Assembly (NCBI GenBank): GCA_018241225.1
Contig: JAFEEG010000015.1
Span: 36,534-100,533 of the forward strand
Reading direction: 5' to 3'
From: Pseudomonadota bacterium
GTDB lineage: Bacteria; Pseudomonadota; Gammaproteobacteria; Burkholderiales; Burkholderiaceae_C
DNA length: 64,000 bases
Shown: piece by piece, positions 26,727 to 35,518 of the stretch
Layout of the letters: the number at the start of each line of letters is the position of its first letter
How positions within the stretch are numbered: the stretch's first letter is position 1
Notes under the pieces: model-generated
Told to the model about the DNA's origin: nothing
What the model saw: only the letters and a program-made list of their open reading frames with translations
The model's database searches: none
Position numbers and translations under genes: made by a program

Positions 26727-27066
26727 ATGTCGATTTACGCAACGAGTCGAATTGACGGACGAGCGATCGACAACGAATTGGGCGCAGTCGATCAGCGTGA
26801 ACGGCGCTGGATTGGCTGCTTTTTACAGTCGAGAACTAAGGCACAACAAGCAAATAGATTAATTTGACAAATAATCAAAAAATGTCTTGTTGGATTTCAC
26901 CGAAAAGCCAAATTCATACACATTTGCGCGAAAGACGAACAACATTCATTGCTTCACAAAAGAAGAAATGAAAGTGACACAAAGGAGTAGAAAACAAAAA
27001 AGGCCGGCAAATGCCGACCTTTTTCTTGCGTCAAATGAATTCCAGGCGGCCGCTCGCCGCTGCGGT
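26727..27066. promoter_or_regulatory. AT-rich intergenic island upstream of the export operon
   Basis: A 340-bp gap without a credible gene. Between 26821 and 27000 I count 59 G/C in 180 bases (33%), against roughly two-thirds in surrounding genes. It contains a TTTGA/TCAAA inverted repeat (26863-26880) and the terminator hairpin at 26996-27025. The promoter for the TolC operon must lie here, but I cannot pick a convincing -35/-10 pair on the minus strand. The base composition suggests a silenced or strongly regulated, possibly transferred, control region. Confidence 0.6.
26996..27025 (-). terminator. intrinsic terminator of the glycerophosphodiesterase gene
   Basis: Read on the minus strand, AAAAAGGTCGGCA pairs across a 2-base loop with TGCCGGCCTTTTTT (one G-T pair), ending in a T-run. 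It lies about 40 bp past the stop codon at 27067. The A-run on the other side makes it potentially bidirectional. Confidence 0.8.
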
Positions 27067-28326
27067 TCAATCGTTGTTCCGCTCGCACCGCCGCGAATTG
27101 ACCAGGCAGCGCGCGTAGTCGGGATCGTGCTTGAGCAGGAACATGGCCCGCGCCGCCACGGCCGTGTCGGCAAAGTCGCTGAACAGCCCGTCGACGCCCG
27201 CCTCGTAGAAGGCCAGGTACTCGTTGACCGCGTTACCCTCGAAGGTGCCGGTCAGGCGCTTCTGCTCGCTGCGGAAGGTGTAGGGGTGCACCAGCAGCCC
27301 CGCGCGATGCGCGTTGGCAATGACGGCGGTGGCGGGCAGCAGCACGCGGTCGCGCTCGTCCACCGCGCCGTCGCCGGTCACGTCCACGCAGGCGCCGTTC
27401 TGCACGCTCTTGCAGGCGCTGGGAATCAGGTAGGGCTTCCAGGGGCCGATGCCGTCGGCATAGCCGCGCACTTCCTGCAGGCCGGCCGGCGTGAGCAGGT
27501 CGGCAAACGTGCCGCCGCGGTTCGACACGACCCAGTCGTAGGGCTTGTCGTAGGGCGCGGTCAGGTCCATGGTGCCGTCGGGCTTGACGTCGTTGGCGTC
27601 CACCAGCTGAACCAGCCGCACGCTGGTCTTGGTGCGCAGGTAGCGCAGGTTGGCCGTCTCGAAGGACTGGATGAACACCGGCGCGTTGCGGTTGTTCCAG
27701 CCCGCCGCGTCCAGCGCGCGCAGCAGCCGGTCTTCCAGCGGCAGGCCCAGGGCCTGGTGGTAGGTCGGGTGCTTGGTTTCTGGGTAGATGCCGATGCGGC
27801 GCCCCTCTTCGCGCGACTTGCGCTTGGCCAGCTCGATCACCTCGGCCAGCGTGGGGATCTGGAACTTGCCGTTGAAGGACTGGTCGCGTTCGGGAAAGGA
27901 CTGCACCGCGCGCAACTGCTTGATCTCGGCCAGCGTGAAGTCGCTGGCGAAGAAACCATCCACCGCCACGCCGTCGACCATGGCCGTCTTGCGGCGCGAG
28001 GCGAACTGCGGCAGCGACTTCACGTTGGTGGTGTCGATCAGGTTGGGCTCGTGCCGCGCGATCAGCTGGCCGTCCTTGGTGGCCACCAGGTCGGGCTCGA
28101 TGTAGTCGGCGCCCAGCTCGATGCCCAGCGCGTAGGCCTCCAGCGTGTGCTCGGGCAGGTAGCCGCTGGCGCCGCCGCGATGGCCGATGACCAGCGGTGC
28201 GTTGTCGGCGCGACGGCGCGCGCCACGATCATCCTCATGCGCCGTTGCAGGCAGCGTTGCCGCCACCAGCAGGCCCAGGCCCAGCGTTGCCAGGGCGAGT
28301 TTCTTCTTGCTCGTTGTCAGGCTCAT
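27067..28326 (-). CDS. glpQ: periplasmic glycerophosphodiester phosphodiesterase (GlpQ-like) with a Ca-loop insertion
   Basis: 419 residues with a Sec signal (hydrophobic 10-24, cleavage near 30). GDPD catalytic elements are in place: His49-Arg50 (GHRGG), Glu77 and Asp79 (YIEPDL), and His92 (ARHEPN). The enzyme hydrolyses deacylated phospholipids to glycerol-3-phosphate plus an alcohol. Near residues 314-325 lies [12 protein letters not shown], a textbook EF-hand/dockerin-type calcium loop that is not part of minimal GlpQ. The gene appears monocistronic, with its own terminator. Confidence 0.92.
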   Translation of the reverse strand: MSLTTSKKKLALATLGLGLLVAATLPATAHEDDRGARRRADNAPLVIGHRGGASGYLPEHTLEAYALGIELGADYIEPDLVATKDGQLIARHEPNLIDTTNVKSLPQFASRRKTAMVDGVAVDGFFASDFTLAEIKQLRAVQSFPERDQSFNGKFQIPTLAEVIELAKRKSREEGRRIGIYPETKHPTYHQALGLPLEDRLLRALDAAGWNNRNAPVFIQSFETANLRYLRTKTSVRLVQLVDANDVKPDGTMDLTAPYDKPYDWVVSNRGGTFADLLTPAGLQEVRGYADGIGPWKPYLIPSACKSVQNGACVDVTGDGAVDERDRVLLPATAVIANAHRAGLLVHPYTFRSEQKRLTGTFEGNAVNEYLAFYEAGVDGLFSDFADTAVAARAMFLLKHDPDYARCLVNSRRCERNND

Positions 28327-28421
28327 GCATCCTCTCCTCGGGGTTGGTTGGACAGGCGGCCGAAGTTAGGGGCCGCCCATGACAGGTCCGTGACCGGCCG
28401 CGAAGGCCGGCACCGGACACC

Positions 28422-29414
28422 TCAGCCGTTCGAGACGTTGACCACGACGCGGCCGCGGATCTTCCCGTCAAGGATGTCCTGGCCCGCCTGCAGTGCCTCG
28501 CCCAGCGAGATTTCGCGCGTGATGGCGTCGAGCTTGGCCAGGTCCAGGTCGCGCGCCAGGCGCAGCCACGCCTCGCGCCGCAGGGCCTGCGGTGCCATCA
28601 CGCTGTCGATGCCGTACAAGGTGATGCCGCGCAGGATGAACGGCGCCACGCTGGCCGGAAAGTCCATGCCCTGTGCCAGGCCGCACGCGGCCACGGCGCC
28701 GCGGTAGCGGGTGGTGGCGCAGGCATTGGCCAGCGTGTGGCTGCCCACCGCGTCGACCACGCCGGCCCAGCGCTCCTTGCCCAGCGGCTTGCCGGAGGCC
28801 GACAACTCCGCGCGGTCGATGACCTCGGCCGCACCCAGCTGGGTGAGGAATTCCGCTTCGCCCAGGCGCCCGGTGGAAGCCACCACGCGATAGCCCAGCT
28901 TGCTCAGCAAGGAGATGGCGATGGTGCCCACGCCGCCATTTGCACCGGTGACCAGGATGTCGCCATCGGCCGGCCGGATGCCGTGCTTTTCCAGTGCCAT
29001 GACGCACAGCATGGCCGTGTAGCCGGCCGTGCCGATGGCCATGGCCTGTCGCGCCGACAGGCCGTCGGGCAGCGGCACCAGCCAGTCGCCCTTGACGCGG
29101 GCCAGCTGCCCCAGGCCGCCGCTGTGGGTCTCGCCCACGCCCCAGCCGTTGAGCACCACGCGGTCGCCGGGCTTCCATTCGGGGTGCGTGCTCTGCTCCA
29201 CCACGCCGGAGAAGTCGATGCCGGCCACCAGCGGAAACTTGCGCACCACCGGCGCCTTGCCGGTAATGGCCAGCCCGTCCTTGTAGTTGATGGTGGAGTA
29301 CTGCACCCCTACCGTCACGTTGCCTTCGGGCAAGGCTTCGTCGGCCAGCACGCGCTGCTCGGCGCGGTAGCGTCCGTTGGCGTCCTTGTCGATCACGATT
29401 GCCTGGAAAGTCAT
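28422..29414 (-). CDS. acuI: AcuI/YhdH-type NADPH-dependent acrylyl-CoA reductase (MDR superfamily)
   Basis: 330 residues. Medium-chain reductase layout: N-terminal GroES-like fold ([22 protein letters not shown]), then a nucleotide-binding motif ([21 protein letters not shown]). NYKDGLA and SGLG-free [18 protein letters not shown] are typical of the YhdH/AcuI group, zinc-independent enzymes reducing acrylyl-CoA to propionyl-CoA. The length equals the family norm. Flanked by the glycerophosphodiesterase and the toxin gene without clear functional link. Confidence 0.92.
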   Translation of the reverse strand: MTFQAIVIDKDANGRYRAEQRVLADEALPEGNVTVGVQYSTINYKDGLAITGKAPVVRKFPLVAGIDFSGVVEQSTHPEWKPGDRVVLNGWGVGETHSGGLGQLARVKGDWLVPLPDGLSARQAMAIGTAGYTAMLCVMALEKHGIRPADGDILVTGANGGVGTIAISLLSKLGYRVVASTGRLGEAEFLTQLGAAEVIDRAELSASGKPLGKERWAGVVDAVGSHTLANACATTRYRGAVAACGLAQGMDFPASVAPFILRGITLYGIDSVMAPQALRREAWLRLARDLDLAKLDAITREISLGEALQAGQDILDGKIRGRVVVNVSNG

Positions 29415-29469
29415 TGCTTGTCTCTTCCTCGTCGTTGCAGATCGCGACCGCCGGCTGGCCGCAAAAGAG

Positions 29470-30180
29470 CTATTGAAGCATCTTGCGGCGCGTCGTGGCA
29501 GGTGGCTTGGCCGGAGAAGCCAGCTCGGCCTGGTGCTCGAAAGCCGCCTGCACGATGGGACGCGCCCATTCGGGCGTGGCGTTGAGCGCTTCGCGGTCCT
29601 CGGGCCCTGGGTAGGTGACGTGGCCGCGCGCGGTTTCCAGCAGCAGCACCGGGTCGGGTATGGGCTTGCCCGGTGCGGCCTGCACGCTGTTGTCGAACAC
29701 CTGCAGCCGCGCCAGGTGCGGCAGCAGGCGCACCAGGTTCAGGCGCGAGGCCTTCCAGCGTTCCTGGATCTTGGCCTGCGGAATGTCGTGGCCGCCCACA
29801 GCCACCCGCTCCTTCACGCGCCGCATGTGCAGGTCCACCGAGGCCAGGCCGCAAAAGAGCATGACCACGTCGTGCGTTTGCGCAGCGTGGGCCAGCATGT
29901 CGGGAATGGTGCGCGCGCCCAGCGTGGTCTCGAAGGCGAAGTTGCGGCCCTGGACCATGGCGGTTTCGAGCTGTGCCCGGCCGTGCTCCCAGGCCCGGGC
30001 GTTGGCCTCGCCGATGGGCAGGCCCAGCAGCGCAACCAGTTCACGCGCATAGCTGTCGGGGTTGTACCAGCTGAGGCCGTGCTCGGCGAGCAAGGCGCCG
30101 CCCACCGAACTCTTGCCGGCCCCGTTGACGCCGGCCAGCACGAAGATGAAGGGCCGCTCCTTGGCCGGTGCCGTTGGCAT
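29470..30180 (-). CDS. zeta-toxin-like kinase, toxin of a TA pair
   Basis: 236 residues. A P-loop GVNGAGKSS (17-25) is followed by YNPDSYARE and FAFETTLG, as in zeta toxins and related ATP-dependent small-molecule kinases. Zeta toxins phosphorylate UDP-N-acetylglucosamine and block wall synthesis. It starts 7 bases after the Phd-like antitoxin gene. The tail (about 205-236) is basic and Ala-rich. The family is clear; toxicity is inferred from the pairing. Confidence 0.88.
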   Translation of the reverse strand: MPTAPAKERPFIFVLAGVNGAGKSSVGGALLAEHGLSWYNPDSYARELVALLGLPIGEANARAWEHGRAQLETAMVQGRNFAFETTLGARTIPDMLAHAAQTHDVVMLFCGLASVDLHMRRVKERVAVGGHDIPQAKIQERWKASRLNLVRLLPHLARLQVFDNSVQAAPGKPIPDPVLLLETARGHVTYPGPEDREALNATPEWARPIVQAAFEHQAELASPAKPPATTRRKMLQ

Positions 30181-30187
30181 TCAGGCT

Positions 30188-30538
30188 TCAGTGCGAGGCG
30201 CCGGCCTTGGGCCGCTTGCTGCCCAGCTTGCCCCTGGATTCGAAGAGCGAACCCACGCGCGCCGCCGCGCCGCTCTGGCGCAGGCTGGCCAGCCGCGCGT
30301 CGAAGCGTTCGGCCAGCTCGTCGAGCACCGATTGCTCGCGCGCCTGCAACGCGGCCAGGCTTTCGGTGAGCTGCTGGTAGGTGGCTGCGTCGAGCAGCAC
30401 CATTTCGACCGATGAGTGGTTGGTAATGGCCACGCTTCCGCTTTGCCGCACCTGGCGCACCACCTCGCCCCACTTGTTCTTGACCTGCGACGCGTTCTGG
30501 CGCGGCAGGTTCTCGATGCTGATGAGCGGGCTGGACAT
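30188..30538 (-). CDS. Phd/YefM-family antitoxin
   Basis: 116 residues. The N-terminal 65 match Phd/YefM: LPRQNASQVKNKWGEVVRQV, SVAITNHSSVEMVLLDAATYQ. The C-terminal 50 residues are a charged helix plus a basic Ser/Lys tail, presumably the toxin-neutralising part. GAAGGAG precedes the ATG by 6 bases. It should bind the operator at 30570-30588 and repress its own operon. Pairing of a Phd-type antitoxin with a zeta-like toxin differs from the classical epsilon-zeta system. Confidence 0.9.
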   Translation of the reverse strand: MSSPLISIENLPRQNASQVKNKWGEVVRQVRQSGSVAITNHSSVEMVLLDAATYQQLTESLAALQAREQSVLDELAERFDARLASLRQSGAAARVGSLFESRGKLGSKRPKAGASH

Positions 30539-30567
30539 GGCGGACTCCTTCAGGGCTGCATGAAGGC

Positions 30568-30596
30568 ATTATGGCCAAAATGGCCATATTTGCCAA
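30568..30596 (-). promoter_or_regulatory. promoter with embedded operator of the antitoxin-toxin operon
   Basis: On the minus strand TTGGCA (30596-30591), a 17-bp spacer and CATAAT (30573-30568) form a near-consensus promoter 30 bp before the antitoxin ATG. An inverted repeat TATGGCCA...TGGCCATA (30570-30577 and 30581-30588) fills the spacer and overlaps the -10, as expected for antitoxin autorepression. Confidence 0.75.
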
Positions 30597-30602
30597 TTTT
30601 CA

Positions 30603-32201
30603 TCAGAATGCCCTTTTCTCCTTGCCGGGATCCACTTTCCCGATGAGCAGCCATGCACTCAGCGCACTGAGCAGTGCCAGCCCCGCGCTGGCCAGCATGA
30701 TCCAGCGAAAGCCCGAGACATAGGCTGCACGGACCTGTTCGCGCAAGGCCTCGGCTGCCGCGCCTTCAACGCCCGGCGGCAATGCGGCCTCCGCCAGCCG
30801 TGCCCGCTGGCCGGCCAGGAATTCGACCACATCCGGCGGCGCGGCCAACTGCTGCAGGCCGGCATCCAGGCGCGCACCGAAAGCCCAGGCCATGAGCAGC
30901 CCGAACACTGCAATGGCCAGCACCGCAGCCACCCGCGATACCGCGTTGTTCACCCCTGACGCCACGCCCGCCGCCTCGGTACCCACTGCATTCATCACCG
31001 TGGTGGTCAGCGGCGCGATGGTGATCGCCATGCCCAGCCCCAGCACGACCACGGCGGGAAAGAAGCCCGTCCAGTAGCTGGCACCCGTGCCCGGTACGGC
31101 GAACAACGCAAAGCCCGCAGCTGCAATCGCCGGCCCGACCACCAGCGGCAGCCGCGCACCGACCTGGTCTGCCAGTTGCCCGGTCCAGCGCGAGAGCGCG
31201 AACAGGATCAGGATGAAAGGCAGCAGCGCCCCGCCCGCCGCCGTGGCCGAGTAACCCTGCACCTGGATCAGGTTGAGCGGGAAGAAATACAGCCCGCCGC
31301 CCAGCGCTGCGTACAGCAGCAAGGTCAGCAGGTTGGCCCCGCTGAAGTCGCTGCTTCGAAACAGCGACAGCGGCAGCATGGGCGAGCGCACGCGCATCTC
31401 GCAGGCCACGAAGCCGATACCCGCTGCCACGCCGATGGCCAGCGCCGCCAGCACCGGCGCGGCGCCCCACCCTTGCGAGGGTGCCTCGATGAAGGCGTAG
31501 ACCACGCCGCCCAGGGCCAGCGTGGCCAGCAGCGCGCCCGGCCAGTCCAGCGGCGCGTCCGCTGCCTGGCCGCCCCGGCTTTCCGGCACGTGCCAGGCTG
31601 TGATGGCCAGCACCACCAGCGCCAGCGGCACATTCACCAGGAAGGCCCAGATCCACGAATAGTGGTCGACCAGGAAGCCGCCGATCACCGGCCCGATGGC
31701 CGCGGTGATGCCGCTGAAGCCCGACCAAGTGCCGATGGCCTTGCCCCGCTCCTTTTCGCTGAAGTTGGCGCTGATCAGGGCCAGGCTGCCGGGCACCAGC
31801 ATGGCCCCACCGACGCCCTGCACCGCCCTAGCCGCGATGAGCTGCTGCACGTTGCCCGCCAATGCGCAGCCCACCGACGCACCGGCGAACAGCGCCACGC
31901 CCAGTGCGAACACCTTGCGTCGCCCGAACCGGTCGCCGATGGAGCCGCCCACCAGCAAAAGCGCCGCCAGGAACAAGGCATAGGACTCCACCACCCACTG
32001 TGCCTGGAAGGCCGTGGCGTCGAGTTCGCGCTGGATGGCCGGCAGCGCCACGTTGACCACCGTGCCGTCCACGAAGGCCATGCTCGATCCGATGATCGCG
32101 GCCACCAGCACCCAGGGCTTGGATGCCGGCGGACATCCTTCGACCTGCCGGCCCGCTGCGATGACTGCATCGTCACAAGGGGGCCGGCCGATCTGGGACA
32201 T
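30603..32201 (-). CDS. DHA2-family MFS drug/proton antiporter (14 TM, EmrB/QacA type)
   Basis: 532 residues. An N-terminal polar leader of about 28 residues precedes AFVDGTVVNVALPAIQREL, the DHA2 motif in TM1. Motif A reads GGSIGDRFGRRKVF and motif C SGFSGITAAIGPVIGGFLVD. Third gene of a three-exporter operon, 9 bp after the previous stop. A loop of about 60 residues before the last helix (GLQQLAAPPDVVEFLAG) is typical. Substrate unknown. Confidence 0.92.
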   Translation of the reverse strand: MSQIGRPPCDDAVIAAGRQVEGCPPASKPWVLVAAIIGSSMAFVDGTVVNVALPAIQRELDATAFQAQWVVESYALFLAALLLVGGSIGDRFGRRKVFALGVALFAGASVGCALAGNVQQLIAARAVQGVGGAMLVPGSLALISANFSEKERGKAIGTWSGFSGITAAIGPVIGGFLVDHYSWIWAFLVNVPLALVVLAITAWHVPESRGGQAADAPLDWPGALLATLALGGVVYAFIEAPSQGWGAAPVLAALAIGVAAGIGFVACEMRVRSPMLPLSLFRSSDFSGANLLTLLLYAALGGGLYFFPLNLIQVQGYSATAAGGALLPFILILFALSRWTGQLADQVGARLPLVVGPAIAAAGFALFAVPGTGASYWTGFFPAVVVLGLGMAITIAPLTTTVMNAVGTEAAGVASGVNNAVSRVAAVLAIAVFGLLMAWAFGARLDAGLQQLAAPPDVVEFLAGQRARLAEAALPPGVEGAAAEALREQVRAAYVSGFRWIMLASAGLALLSALSAWLLIGKVDPGKEKRAF

Positions 32202-32210
32202 GGGGGCGCC

Positions 32211-33641
32211 TCAGGTTTGGGTGGCTTGCGCGCTGCCCAGCGGCGCCTCGCGCAAGCGCAATGTACTGAACACGGCCGCAAGGCTTGCGCAGCCCGCCGC
32301 CAACCACAGGGCAATGGTGGGCCCTGCCGCCGAATGCGGCGACCAGATGCCGAAGACGATGGCCAGCACCACCGCGCCCAGCGTCTGCCCGGTGAGGCGC
32401 GCCGTGCCCAGCATGCCGCTGGCCGCGCCGCTGCGGTGCGGCGGGGGCGAGCTCACGATGGTGTGGTTGTTGGGCGACTGGAACAGCCCGAAGCCCATGC
32501 CGCACAGGGCCATGCGCCAGGCCATGTCGAGGTTGGACGGGTCCTGCGGCAGCAGGGCCAGCGCGGCCAGCCCCGCGGCCATCAGCCCCAGGCCCACGCC
32601 GCCCAGCGCCCCGTCCGGATAGCGGCCGATGAGCCGCCCGGCCACCGGCGCCATCACCACGATGGCCAGCGGCCAGGCGGTGATGAGCAGGCCCGCCTGC
32701 ACATGGCTGCGGCCAAACACATCCAGCAGCAGGAACGGCAGCGCGATGTAGGCCAGCATCTGCGCGCAGAACGCCATGACCGAAGTACACATCGACAGCG
32801 CGAACACCGGAATGCGCAGCAGGTCGACCGGGAACAGCGGCACCGCCTGGCGCCGCTGGCGCTGCATGTAGAACACCCCCACCAGCACGCCGGCCGCCAG
32901 CAGCCCCCAGGCCACCACGGGCGTGCCGTGGGCCGAGCCTTCGCCCACGCCCAGGCCGTCGGCGCCGATGAAGAACAGCGAGAACATCAGCACGTTCAGG
33001 CCCACGTCCAGCACCGAGAAGCGCACGCCCGAGCCCTTGGAGACGTTGTGCGGCAGCGACTTCATGCCCAGCGCCAGCACCAGCAGGCCCAGCGGCACGT
33101 TCAGCGCAAACAGCCACGGCCAGGACGCCACCGACAGGATGGCCGCGGCCACCGAAGGCCCCGCCACCGAAGACGCCGCCACCACCATCGAGTTCTTGGC
33201 AATGTTGCGCCCGAGTTCGGCGGCCGGATAGGTCAGGCGCACCAGCGCCGAATTGACGCTCATGATGCCGGCCGCCCCCATGCCCTGCAGCGCCCGCGCC
33301 ACGATCAGCGTGGTCAGCGAATTGGAAAACGTGGCGACGAACGAAGACACGGTGAACAAGGTCATGCCCACCAGGTACACGCGCCGGTAGCCCACCTTGT
33401 CGCCCAGCGCCGCCAGCGGCAGCAGCATGACCAGCGTGGCGATCTGGTAGGCGTTGATGACCCAGATCGCGGCCGAGGGGCTGGCCTTGAGTTCCTGCGC
33501 AATGCCCGGCAGCGCCAGGTTGACGATGGTGCCGTCGAGCACCGCCACCGCGATGCCCAGCAGGATCACGATCATCGAGCGGGTGCGCTGCGGCTCGGGC
33601 AGCCCGTCTTGCACTGCCGGCTCGAGCTGCGGGCGCATCAT
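32211..33641 (-). CDS. DHA2-family MFS drug/proton antiporter
   Basis: 476 residues. The start at 33641 (ATGATG) overlaps the Bcr/CflA stop as ATGA. TM1 region AVAVLDGTIVNLALPGIAQEL, motif A ALGDKVGYRRVYL and motif C SSVAGPSVAAAILS place it in the same DHA2 branch as its downstream neighbour, but the two differ enough to be independent members, not a recent duplication. Middle gene of the exporter operon. Confidence 0.92.
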   Translation of the reverse strand: MMRPQLEPAVQDGLPEPQRTRSMIVILLGIAVAVLDGTIVNLALPGIAQELKASPSAAIWVINAYQIATLVMLLPLAALGDKVGYRRVYLVGMTLFTVSSFVATFSNSLTTLIVARALQGMGAAGIMSVNSALVRLTYPAAELGRNIAKNSMVVAASSVAGPSVAAAILSVASWPWLFALNVPLGLLVLALGMKSLPHNVSKGSGVRFSVLDVGLNVLMFSLFFIGADGLGVGEGSAHGTPVVAWGLLAAGVLVGVFYMQRQRRQAVPLFPVDLLRIPVFALSMCTSVMAFCAQMLAYIALPFLLLDVFGRSHVQAGLLITAWPLAIVVMAPVAGRLIGRYPDGALGGVGLGLMAAGLAALALLPQDPSNLDMAWRMALCGMGFGLFQSPNNHTIVSSPPPHRSGAASGMLGTARLTGQTLGAVVLAIVFGIWSPHSAAGPTIALWLAAGCASLAAVFSTLRLREAPLGSAQATQT

Positions 33642-34843
33642 GGGCGCACCGCCAGTGCCTGGATGCGGCCGCTGCCCAGCGTCATCCAGGTGAGCACCAG
33701 CGCAATGCCGGCGCCCAGCGTCATGCCCGAGACCATGGCAATGGGCGAGCCGTTGGTGAACACCGCAATGGTGCTCATCATCAGCGCCCCGGTGAGCATC
33801 TGCAGCGTGCCCATCAGCGCCGACGCCGTGCCGGCAATGGCGCCGTGCGCCTCCAGCGAGAGCACGCCGGTGGTGGGAATCACGAAGCCCATGAAGGCGC
33901 TGGCGACAAAGTACAGCACGATGAGCACGCGGTAGTCGTCGCCACCGGCCAGGAAGTAGCCCATCAGCGCCACCATGACCATGCCGCAGGCCAGCGCCGC
34001 GCGGCGCACCAGCGGCACCAGGCCCATGCGCTCGCCCAGCGCCCCGGTGAACTGCGAGGCGCCGATGAAGCCGGCCGCGTTCACCCCGAAGGCCAGGCTG
34101 TACTGCGTGGGCGTGAAGCCGTAGTGCTCGATGAAGACGAAGGACGAATTGGCCAGGTAGACGAAGAAGCCGCTCATGGCAAAGCCGCCGATGAACACCA
34201 GCCCCAGGTAGTGCGGATCGCGCAGCAGCACCCAGTAGGCACGCAGCGCGCCGCCCAGGGTGCTGTCCAGCCGGTCCTTGGCCTCGCGGGTCTCGCGCAG
34301 CGTGAAGCCGACCAGGAGCAGGCCCACGAGGCCGGCCACCGCCACCACCCAGAACACGCCACGCCAGCTCGACAAGGCGATGACGCCGCTGCCCGCCAGC
34401 GGCGCCAGGATGGGCGAGACGCTGAACACCAGCATCAGCAGAGACATCAGCCGGGCCGCGTCGGTGCCGGTGTGCAGGTCGCGCACCACCGCGCGCGGAA
34501 TGGCCATGCCTGCCGCGGCGCCCAGGCCCTGGATGAACCGCAGCGGCACCAGCGTCTCGACGCTGGTGGCCATGGCGCACCCCACGCTGGCCGCCACGAA
34601 CAGCGCCAGCCCGAAGTAAAGCGGCGGCTTGCGCCCCATCATGTCCGAGACCGGCCCGTACAGCAGTTGCCCGACGCCCAGGGCCAGGAAGAAGACGGTC
34701 AGGCTCATCTGCACCGCACCGATGTCCGCGCGCAGGTCCGCGCCGATGGCCGGCAGCGCCGGCAGGTACATGTCGATGGCAAATGGCCCGATGGCCGAGA
34801 TCAGGCCCAACACGAGGGCCATGCGCAGGAGGCGGGATGTCAT
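33638..34843 (-). CDS. Bcr/CflA family MFS drug transporter
   Basis: 401 residues, 12 helices. PFAIDMYLPALPAIGADL near the N-terminus and YGPVSDMMGRKPPLY (motif A) are diagnostic of Bcr/CflA (bicyclomycin, chloramphenicol, sulfonamide exporters). First gene of a three-gene exporter operon; the promoter region is the 78 bp between it and ogt. Confidence 0.93.
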   Translation of the reverse strand: MTSRLLRMALVLGLISAIGPFAIDMYLPALPAIGADLRADIGAVQMSLTVFFLALGVGQLLYGPVSDMMGRKPPLYFGLALFVAASVGCAMATSVETLVPLRFIQGLGAAAGMAIPRAVVRDLHTGTDAARLMSLLMLVFSVSPILAPLAGSGVIALSSWRGVFWVVAVAGLVGLLLVGFTLRETREAKDRLDSTLGGALRAYWVLLRDPHYLGLVFIGGFAMSGFFVYLANSSFVFIEHYGFTPTQYSLAFGVNAAGFIGASQFTGALGERMGLVPLVRRAALACGMVMVALMGYFLAGGDDYRVLIVLYFVASAFMGFVIPTTGVLSLEAHGAIAGTASALMGTLQMLTGALMMSTIAVFTNGSPIAMVSGMTLGAGIALVLTWMTLGSGRIQALAVRP

Positions 34844-34921
34844 TGCCCCGATTCTCGCGAATCGGTCAAAGGACGCGCCCGCAGTGGGACACGCGAGGCT
34901 GTGCTAGGCCCTAAAGCCAAT

Positions 34922-35503
34922 TCAGGACTGCCGCAGCGCTTCGCGCGGGAAAAGGGGCATGCTGCCGCTGTTGATGGCTTCGGCTTCGGCGCCCTCCACC
35001 GCCAGCATGCGCAGCTTGACGTGCGCGCCGCCGTGGGCAGAAAAGCCACCCGGCTTGCCGCCCGCCGCCAGCACGCGGTGGCACGGCACCACCGGCGCAA
35101 ACGGGTTCAGGCCCAGCGCCTGCCCGACCGCGCGGGCCAGGCCCTTGTCGCCCAGCTCGGCGGCCATCTCGCCATAGGTACGGGTCTCGCCGGGCAGGAT
35201 GCGGCGCGCAAGCTCGTACACGCGCCGATGAAAGTCGGAAATGCCGTGCCAGTCCAGCCCCACGTCGCCCAGGTCGTCGATGCCGCCGGTCAACAAATGG
35301 GTGATCCGGGCCATGGCGGCCTTCACGTCTGGCGGGGGGATGCATTCGTGCAGCAGCGGAAAGCGCTTGCGCATGCGCGCCCGGGTGGCCGCACTGTCGG
35401 ATTCAGGAAGCTGGACACCCACGATGCCGCGTGCGCCCCAGGCGATGCCGCACTGGCCGTATCGGGTGTCGAAGAGAGCAAAGCCTTCGCAGTAAGTCGT
35501 CAT
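34922..35503 (-). CDS. ogt: methylated-DNA--[protein]-cysteine S-methyltransferase
   Basis: 193 residues from the ATG at 35503; an upstream GTG (35512) is nearer the LysR stop but too close to the AGAAGG site. PCHRV at 140-144 holds the acceptor Cys141, followed by the usual GGxxGGFSAHGG segment. It repairs O6-alkylguanine suicidally. It follows the LysR gene by 15 bp and may share its transcript. The N-terminal region is of the Ogt rather than the Ada type. Confidence 0.92.
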   Translation of the reverse strand: MTTYCEGFALFDTRYGQCGIAWGARGIVGVQLPESDSAATRARMRKRFPLLHECIPPPDVKAAMARITHLLTGGIDDLGDVGLDWHGISDFHRRVYELARRILPGETRTYGEMAAELGDKGLARAVGQALGLNPFAPVVPCHRVLAAGGKPGGFSAHGGAHVKLRMLAVEGAEAEAINSGSMPLFPREALRQS

Positions 35504-35518
35504 GCTTTTCACAACCTT

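Noticed and set aside
26863-26880. FNR/CRP-like TTTGA-TCAAA dyad in the AT-rich island
   Set aside because: Spacing between half-sites is wrong for FNR and the flanks do not match CRP; in 33% GC DNA such a match is expected by chance.
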